From: Spirometra erinaceieuropaei
Lineage: Eukaryota; Platyhelminthes; Cestoda; Diphyllobothriidea; Diphyllobothriidae
DNA: 64,000 nt
Direction: 5' to 3'
NCBI GenBank assembly: GCA_902702965.1
Contig: CACRXP010000065.1
Coordinates: forward strand, 1,336,434-1,400,433
Shown piece by piece: positions 57,351 to 64,000 of this stretch (positions within the stretch are counted from its first letter, which is position 1; every line of letters begins with the position of its first letter). A program made the position numbers and the translations under genes. Under the pieces are notes generated by a model that made no database searches, was not told the origin of the DNA, and saw nothing but the letters and a program-made list of their open reading frames with translations.

Positions 57351-57917
57351 GTGAGGAAGATGTCTGGTCGAGCACCGGAACGGTCTGTTTATTGTTCTGG
57401 GCTTCCGAACTCGTGCAGGAGTCCATTGTCAAGGCTAGTTGAACCAGCTACAAATACAGGGCATGCTAGTCAATTATCGGTCGATGGCACAAGACTGAAG
57501 GTGACTGTGCACGGCTCTGCACGCCGGTCCCAAATCGATAAATCGATTGACTGGGTTCTTATCCGAAGCCCAGGCTTCAAGCAATTCTCAACCTGTTTTG
57601 TTTCTGGCGTGGACGATTATCTTGATGATCGCGAAGTTAAATTCATGACCAATTTAATAGGTTATGGGCAGCCACTTATGACAACTCTTAGCTTCGTCGC
57701 ACTATCAGCCTATGTTCGTCGTCGTTTGCATTCGTTAACAAATCTTGCTATTGTTTTCAGCATCCCCGTACCAGCCATTATAGTGGGATGGAGTTCGCGA
57801 CAAAAAACCTTTTCTCACGAGTCACTAAAGCTGAGAACCGAGCCGTTGACCGCAAAATATGTTATCATTCTAAGTACCCCACATTTAGGCATTAAATACT
57901 CGCATGCTACCACATAA
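57351..57917 (+). CDS. Unidentified 188-codon frame upstream of the Penelope-like nuclease
   Basis: The frame is open from an ATG at about 57351 to 57917, with content such as SVDGTRLKVTVHGS, WVLIRSPGFKQF and a hydrophobic part LSFVALSAYVRRR. It lies 75 bases upstream of the GIY-YIG part on the same strand, but none of the reverse transcriptase motifs of Penelope-like elements is visible, so it need not belong to that element. It may be an exon of a host gene, a chance frame or an uncharacterised protein. Confidence 0.25.
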   Translation: MRKMSGRAPERSVYCSGLPNSCRSPLSRLVEPATNTGHASQLSVDGTRLKVTVHGSARRSQIDKSIDWVLIRSPGFKQFSTCFVSGVDDYLDDREVKFMTNLIGYGQPLMTTLSFVALSAYVRRRLHSLTNLAIVFSIPVPAIIVGWSSRQKTFSHESLKLRTEPLTAKYVIILSTPHLGIKYSHATT

Positions 57918-57992
57918 GAACACATGAAACGTCAAGGGCTCCGGCACCAGTTATGTTCTATGCCTTAAATCTTGATGAGCGGCTAAACGAGT

Positions 57993-58680
57993 ATGAGACA
58001 GATTAGACGCAGAATAAGCAATGACTGCTTGGGGCTAGAAACGTCTGGAGTCGTTTATCGGATCTGGTGCAGTTGCGGACAAAGCAACTACGTCGGAGAA
58101 ACCGGAAGACAGCTCCGAACGAGAATGACCGAACACGCTGTGGCGGTGCGGAGAAGTGACGCCAGCTCTCAAGTTGCGACTCATTCGACGAGATCCGGCC
58201 ACACATTCAAATTCTCGCAAGAGATGACAACCGCGTGAGCCGGGAGCTACTTGAATCATGCTTTACTGGCACCCATTCCATTAACAAGTGCAATGAACTT
58301 CCCCTTCCACACTCGATGTCGAGACTTCGCCTAGGTAGAGAAATTAGCCACGCGGGAAGCGCACAAGTGAAAACTTTTCCCAACTCCAGGGTGGGTGGAT
58401 CAGGTGGTCGAGCAACCATCCCACCAACACCCAACGCTTGTGTTGAAATCGCAGCAATTAACGACAAGAGTGGAGGGGGGAGCCGTGAATGTTCATATGT
58501 ATGCGGTAGCATGGCAAGTGCATCCTATAAATACTGCAGTTCCTTGGTACCACTTTTGTCACTGATGATGGGTTCGAGCAGGAATCCGAAACGTCGGACT
58601 AATAAAGTTCTTGTCCCAGCGATCGTATCTCCTTCTTCAAAAGTGTGTTGTCTGGCGGCGGCTCTAACCAATCACTGAAT
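57993..58680 (+). mobile_element. Penelope-like retroelement, GIY-YIG endonuclease and 3' tail
   Basis: The first frame (57993-58238) carries a full GIY-YIG signature: GVVYRIWCSCGQ, then NYVGETGRQLRTRMTEH, with the Tyr, Arg and His in place and a CxC metal-binding pair. A frameshift at about 58205 moves the reading into a second frame: ILARDDNRVSRELLES with the likely catalytic Glu, then FTGTHSINKCNELPLPHS, running to 58678. This is the C-terminal end of Penelope-like elements, which pair a telomerase-like reverse transcriptase with this nuclease. The reverse transcriptase is absent upstream, so the copy is 5'-truncated. Isolated copies of its 3' end (58540-58660) lie at 29485-29600 and 59930-60185. 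Confidence 0.85.
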
Positions 58681-59430
58681 GAATAGCAAAGGAAGGAGCT
58701 GGAGAGGCAAACAGAGGCAACTCAACCATCTGACAAGATGTGGATGTCCTAGGGTGGACACGTGCAGCATTCCAGTGTTGAAACTTGGGCAGCGCCCAAA
58801 TAGAAAAAAAATCCCCCAGATGTGGTTGCAGCGAGAGCAGAACACGAACGCCAACTAGGTCGCGGATCGCTTTAGGACGGCGTCTAATCAAAAACGTCCC
58901 CACCACCCCTATTTCTGCCAAGGGTGAGCGAACAGCCCCGCCCTAATTAATACTCCTTTTAACTGAATTTCAATGCTAAAATGGAACTCGTGATCAGTCC
59001 TGTAATGGCTAATGAGGATTCACATTTATGTCTGTCGGTCTATAAACAATTCATTCGAGGACATTTTGTGGCTACTAATTTTAGGCATTAAAGTACTGGG
59101 TCATGGGAATGAGGCCGGGAACATGGCAGCAGTTTAAAAACATCAGTATTTCTGATAACAAGATGGGACACAAATACATAACTATGTTTAGAAAACAAAT
59201 GTAGGATAGGTCTGACACATCAAAAGAGGTAGAGCAGAGCCTTGACTTAGGAAATGTTGGACTAGCTAAAGAACAAGGCGTAGTATACACATAAATACCG
59301 CGATGTACAGAAAATTTTCAAACCAATTACTTCAAAGTTTGCTTTTAGTATTAATTCTCCGGAAAATACCGAACCTGCACAAGCATCAACGATAAGTTTA
59401 AGTGTAACCAAATATGTTTGTGTATATAAG
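58681..59430. other. No gene recognised
   Basis: No supported frame or repeat was found. Confidence 0.4.
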
Positions 59431-59762
59431 GGTAGAGAGGCGCTCACCGATCGTTCTTATGGAACTTACTCGTTCCGTTATGCCTTATGAACTCTCTCTC
59501 TCTCTCTCGAGCCCAACCAGTAGCTCACAGTGGGCATGGTATAGGCGGAATGTTACTAACGACAAAGACAAGGGAGAATGGAATGGCCATTCCTGGCTTA
59601 TTAGCCGTCATCAGCCAGTAATACCAAACCCCGAAGTATGGAACACCTGGGGCTCGAACTCGCGACCTGTTCATAATAAGTCCGAGAGAAGGAGGGAGGG
59701 AGTCCGTAAGGCACAACGGAACGAGTGAGTTCCGTAAGAACGATCGGTGAGCGCCCCCTACC
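59431..59762. mobile_element. Palindromic MITE, copy 2
   Basis: The left arm GGTAGAGAGGCGCTCACCGATCGTTCTTATGGAAC...CGTTCCGTTATGC and the right arm GGCACAACGGAACGAGTGAGTTCCGTAAGAACGATCGGTGAGCGCC...CCTACC are mirrors. Inside are a CT microsatellite (59490-59510), the inverted tail module (59565-59640) and a partial tRNA-like segment (59650-59680). It is 332 bases against 265 in the copy at 37528. Confidence 0.85.
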
Positions 59763-59796
59763 ACTGTATATTCCCGATCGAAACCGACAGGACAAT

Positions 59797-59890
59797 GGGC
59801 CTGTGGCCCAGTGCTTAGGGGCGTTGGACTTCTAACTAACAGGGCGAGCCCCAGGTGTTCCACACTTCGGGGTTGTGTATGACTGGCTGA
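59797..59890 (+). repeat. tRNA-Arg-like SINE, copy 3
   Basis: The core GGCCTGTGGCCCAGTGCTTAGGGGCGTTGGACTTCTAAC is present, but the T-arm region is shortened (the TTCGA of the B-box is lost). It is followed by the tail GGTGTTCCACACTTCGGGGTTGTGTATGACTGGCTGACGATG. It is in the same position relative to the MITE as at 37826. Confidence 0.75.
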
Positions 59891-59929
59891 CGATGCATCT
59901 CGATGGATGCGAATCCAAAAACCCGTATC

Positions 59930-60185
59930 TGCTGCTGTCTCTGATGATAGTTTCGAGCGGGAGTCCCAAACGACTACAAACTTTGACTGTTTGATGCAAG
60001 CGGGAAGATAAGTTCGCGGAAGCACTTGTTCTTGCGATCGAGATAAGTATTTGCATATGAACTGACACTTATGAAGTCCACGACTTATCTGTGGATGATT
60101 ATTATGACGGAATCGCGTGTGGTTCTGAAACCTCAGACGAATAAAATCCTCGTTGCAACAATCGATTTCCCCTCCCCTGAACTAA
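59930..60185 (+). repeat. Two Penelope-like 3' tail remnants in tandem
   Basis: The first remnant (about 59938-60015: CTGATGATAGTTTCGAGCGGGAGTCCCAAACG) and the second (60088-60185: GATGATTATTATGACGG...CTGAAACCTCAGACGAATAAAATCC...CAACAATCGATTTCCCC) both match the 3' tail at 58555-58660 with substitutions. Confidence 0.55.
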
Positions 60186-61384
60186 TCTACGAAGTTCGCC
60201 TTTTCGCTTGTATCAGCAAGTCACGAGGGATCCAGCGGCTAAAGATGCGGCGAAGAATAGGGAAAAAAGTCAGTCGGGTGTCACGTGACCACCATAGAAC
60301 ACCGGATCACCAACACATCCAAGAGGCCGAGATCAATTTCCGCGGAAAGAGACAACCGATGAGTGGAGGGTCAGAAGGCACTGTGATTATCCTGTAACTA
60401 TGAAGGCCGAGAACAGGAGACGCCAGCTCTACATTGACCAGCCATGGAAACACCAGATGGGGAGAGAGAGAGAAAACCGAAAAAAGGCAGTTCGAAGTTT
60501 GTAAGTCAGGCACGGTTGATGATACGAGCCAACCGACAGGAGCGAAAAGACTAACATCACCATCCTCATCTTGAAAAAGCGGAAGTTTCCAAAACGTTTT
60601 GCACATGAGCCTACCGCCTAATCCCGCTCCGTTTCTTCTTTGAGGAAAACGGATGCAACACGAGGCATTTTTATGTAAATGTATGATAAGATCAACAAGT
60701 ACTTCTGGAAAACTGAAAATTTCAACAAATCAATTTTCGGAAGCTGTTTCCCCAGGTCGTTGTTGTATGCAGAAAAAAAGAGTCGACTTCTTAAACGCGC
60801 CCAAAAATGAATAACAACTTGACTTTGAATCGGCTTCCGTTTTTTCCATGTCTACCAGCAATTTTTGCAAATAGTTCAGATCAGCATGCTCACTGTGCAT
60901 GACTCACCGGAGTGTATGGTCTGGTGAAGGTTTCGGTTTCTCTTTCACGTACACACACAAATAGTGCGATCTGCCCCGGACAAAGGTGTGCTATGAGTCC
61001 AGGCTAGGCATGGTCATTAGGGGTCGGATAGTAGTCCCTTAAATGCGAGATGATGTTCGTGTATGCGCGTAGAGACGGGTTTTCCAGATGGACTGCAGCA
61101 TCGCGGGCACCACACGATACTTTGTACTCGACTTCTTTCTTATGCAAATGGACAACCCCATTCTTTAAGTGATAAATATCCGGTGTGTGATGCGACCAAC
61201 AGCTTCAGTGTCCCTCGTGCTTGATTTATTGTGCATCTCTCAAGGAGCCCAGACATTCATGATGTAAGAAATAGTCCAGACTACTTGGGCTTGCCTGTAA
61301 GATCCGGATCAAACATATTGTTCGACCTCTCAGAGATTGAAAACTTTGCAAGGAAGTGAGATTTTTTAGTCCCTTTGTAATTAC
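60186..61384. other. No gene recognised
   Basis: No supported feature was found. Confidence 0.4.
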
Positions 61385-61650
61385 AGTATGTGACCTGATT
61401 ATGCAAACCGGAACGATCACTTTTAGGCAGCTAAAATGTTGTACTTTCTATTTATTCGCCTAGCCCGTTCCGGGAAAAGTCCTCTTTGCATGCAGAATGT
61501 GTAAAACGTTTGTGACTAACAGATATCTACGTTGCCATGTATTTTAGCAGTTTCCTTTCCGACTAGCTCTCCAAGACTCTGTTTGCGCATCCGAGAGTGT
61601 TTTATGTTAGAATCGGAGTTTTACCAAACGGAACGTGCCGCGCGGGGAAA
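61385..61650 (+). repeat. Remnant related to the left part of the 34244 element
   Basis: It starts TACAGTATGTGACCTGAT like the mariner-type ends, and shares TTTGCGCATCCGAGAGTGTTTT and TTTTACCAAACGGA with 34480-34545 (GATCGCGCATCTGAGCGTGTTTT, TTTACTAAACAGA). No matching right end was found to 64000. Confidence 0.4.
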
Positions 61651-64000
61651 TTGATTTTTTTCTCCACGTGAATCGGGTGGAGCAGGGTGGAATTAGAGAT
61701 ATTTTTAGAAAACTAGATTTTTCAAATCCATGCGTTTTCGTACCCTCAAACGCAGTAAAGACGCCTGCAGGCAATGTTTGTTTTCAAAAAAGTCCCGGCA
61801 CTTTCCTGCTCTTAGCGCAAGGCCCAATAACTTATCGCAAAAAGGTCTCCACCAAGTGGCTATGTAAACTTGTAAGCATGTCGTAAAATATTCTATGCAT
61901 AACTTAGTTTTTGCCAATGCGTAATTTAGAAACAGAGTGGACAGAATATTCGCAGTTTTAGCAATATCCTGGTATTTATATGGCCAACCAGGTGTGCATT
62001 TATTATTGTAGAATAAGGCCCAAAATAAATATGGCGAAGAGGCTCCAGTATAAAGAGAAAAGTGAGTTTTTGCATTTGCAGCAAAAAATTATCACTATTC
62101 TTAACGAAAGTGAAAACACCGAGTAAATCCCCATCCGCACCAGGAAGAATGCCCAAGCACCCACTCATTTGATAAATGCTTTCAAGGAATACCTTACTTT
62201 AAAGGTTTTGATAAACACTGACAATCGTGAAAGATTCACTGATATATCAGGGACGACCCGAAACTAAAAGTTCACCAACACAAGAAAAGACTGTGAAGCT
62301 CTAATATGCACAAAATGGCATGTTTAGGATTGCAATTTTATTCAAATTTATTTGTCACTGGCCGACCTGCCAGCATGTGATCTGGTAAAAGCGTTTTTTC
62401 TGCAATGTCCCTATTGGAGAGATCAAGCGGATTCCCGTTTGTCTTATTCAACCGCATCTCAAGCAATGCACAGACGGAAAAATGCAGCCACTTCTTGTGC
62501 AACCGTTCTGGAAATTTAAATGTAAACTTCAATAGAGGACCACTTTCAAGCGTTACTTTACCCGTGCTGATTTATCTACTCATTTTTTTGTATGGATAAG
62601 ATTTCTCCACATCTAAAGCTTAAGTGAACCCAGTTACAACTATATCTGACGTTTTCAGAATTCTAGACAACGTGCTATTACTTTTAATGTTTCTTTGTGT
62701 TATTCATTCGCTTAAAGTCGTCATTATTAATCCGGAGTTCCTGAATATTCGTCTGTGCCGGTTTGCAATGTTTCATAAATTTTGGCAAATTTCATGAGTT
62801 AACAAATTTACCGTCGATAATGGGTAGAAATCGATTCGCGACGATGAATACGATTTCGCCCCTCATTAAATCCGTATTGGCCAAAATAGGCAGGATCAGA
62901 GGAGGCAATTTACCCTAATCTGTGGAGTTCTGTGTTTAAGTTAGGAAGTACTTTAAACACACAGAACACGCTATTTCTCAATAAAATTAATGATAAAAAA
63001 TCAAGTAAACAATTACATTTACTTTGCTCTAACATCGAGATCAGACAAATCGCCCGATCCAGTCTAAAGGTCAGGTCAAACAACAGAGTTGCATGTTGGT
63101 AAGCCACAAGAAACCCGCACAGTGAGTACCTTTCGTGGTAGAAGGAGCGAGTTTTTGCCAAACCGGGCGGCGCGGTGGAGCGGAAAAACAGCGTCTGTTT
63201 TGTTTCCATGTGCGATACTTGTCTGACCCCAACGAACTACAAGCACACCCCTTTTGTCAGCCACTGATGTCCTTTAATTAGCAATGCTAAATATTTTGCG
63301 GATTGTCAGGTGAACCTGTCCAAAATTGGGTTCAAGATGAGAGGGAGGAGATAGAAAGGACAAGGCTAGTAGTGCCTCAGTGGACACCGCCTGGGGCGTT
63401 AGTCGAAAACAATGAGAATGTCCTACCTCCATGGTCCGCTGGTTGAGAAAATTCTTCCAACAGAACTGCGACCTTTCCGAATAGCTCCGCAGGGCCCGGT
63501 ACTCCTACAAATGAAATGAAGCAGATATTAAGGTGCAGCATACTTAGGTGTACGTACTCCTGTTACTAATAATAGAAAAGGGAGGGAGAGCGATAATTAG
63601 GGGGCGGATTCACCAAACCGTCAACATAGCGGAACAAAAAGACGAAACACCAAAGTGGAGACTACATAGTGATACCCTACTGTGAGGAAAATGGGCCACC
63701 TGTACACCATGAAAGATGACGCCCACTCGGACATGAGAGGAAAAAAAATACTTCTAGTTTCAATATTAACAAAAAGACTACAGCAGCCCGATCGAAAAGT
63801 GAGGCCGTGTCAAACGGAGTCCGCACTAATATTCCACTAGAAATGGCATTATTTGCCTCTCCTTAAAATAAGAGACAGGGTTAGTAAGTCAGTTTCATAA
63901 GTTCCTGGTCAAAGACAGATGTTAAAAATATTTTCATCACAAAACTGCAAAAGAACTACGTTAGAAGTGGAGATCTTAGGAAACAAGTAATTTAGCCGAT
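61651..64000. other. No gene recognised
   Basis: Short frames on both strands (up to 99 codons at 62910-63209, -) have no motif or splice context that would support a gene. Confidence 0.4.

Noticed and set aside
57993..58240. Bacterial UvrC-like or homing-endonuclease GIY-YIG gene
   Set aside because: The flanking RELLES, HSINKCN and tail blocks and the CxC pair are those of Penelope-like elements, and the surrounding sequence is animal repeat DNA.

Overview
The window reads as a repeat-rich stretch of a metazoan nuclear genome, most likely a flatworm and possibly a tapeworm of the Diphyllobothrium/Spirometra/Schistocephalus type. That is inferred from the mix of CR1-like, RTE-like and Penelope-like retroelements, very short tRNA-related repeats, TTAGGG-type telomere-like sequence and short GT-AG introns. 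It contains no operons, bacterial ribosome binding sites, CRISPR or rRNA. Two assembly gaps are present (1-356 and 56560-56601). Protein identities come from motif recognition by eye; no database search was run.

Only two host genes can be supported well, and they lie tail to tail. On the + strand at about 18384-20550 is a leucine-rich-repeat / Ig-like single-pass membrane protein with a long cytoplasmic tail carrying CxxC clusters. CCAAT-type boxes lie just upstream and a short 5' intron is likely. On the - strand at 20895-21488 are the last two exons of a DExH-box RNA helicase that looks closest to DHX36, with a canonical AATAAA just after its stop. Weaker single-exon candidates lie at 3413-3633 and 2044-2605 on the - strand.

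The rest is mostly transposable-element debris. At 357-2040 (-) is a CR1-like element with ORF1 and the start of ORF2, only lightly damaged. From 5380 to 12080 (+) lie pieces of an L2/jockey-like non-LTR element, three of which are collinear parts of one element split by later insertions. From 13040 to 18200 (+) lie a CR1-type 3' fragment and then a nearly full-length CR1-like ORF2 pseudogene that abuts the LRR gene. An RTE-like 3' part lies at 28050-29040, with a second copy of its tail at 37330-37500. A Penelope-like element with an intact-looking GIY-YIG nuclease motif lies at 57993-58680, with extra copies of its 3' tail at 29485-29600 and 59930-60185.

Non-autonomous repeats are the most distinctive content. 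(i) A family of about 406 bp with terminal inverted repeats and an interior of degenerate TTAGGG telomere-like sequence occurs at 40216-40622 and 54978-55383; the first copy has inserted into another repeat. (ii) A tRNA-like repeat carrying A and B boxes occurs at least five times, and one copy is bounded by a perfect 16-bp inverted repeat. (iii) A second tRNA-like family with the look of tRNA-Arg(UCU) is linked to a palindromic MITE with ~50-bp arms. (iv) Fold-back elements of about 1 kb have arms several hundred bases long and mariner-like TA/CAGT ends (48583-49581, 45710-46679, a relative at 34244-35538). (v) An element of about 0.6 kb with ~90-bp inverted arms lies at 44310-44890. Large stretches (21600-25650, 29640-34240, 52000-54190, 62000-64000) show nothing that can be named.
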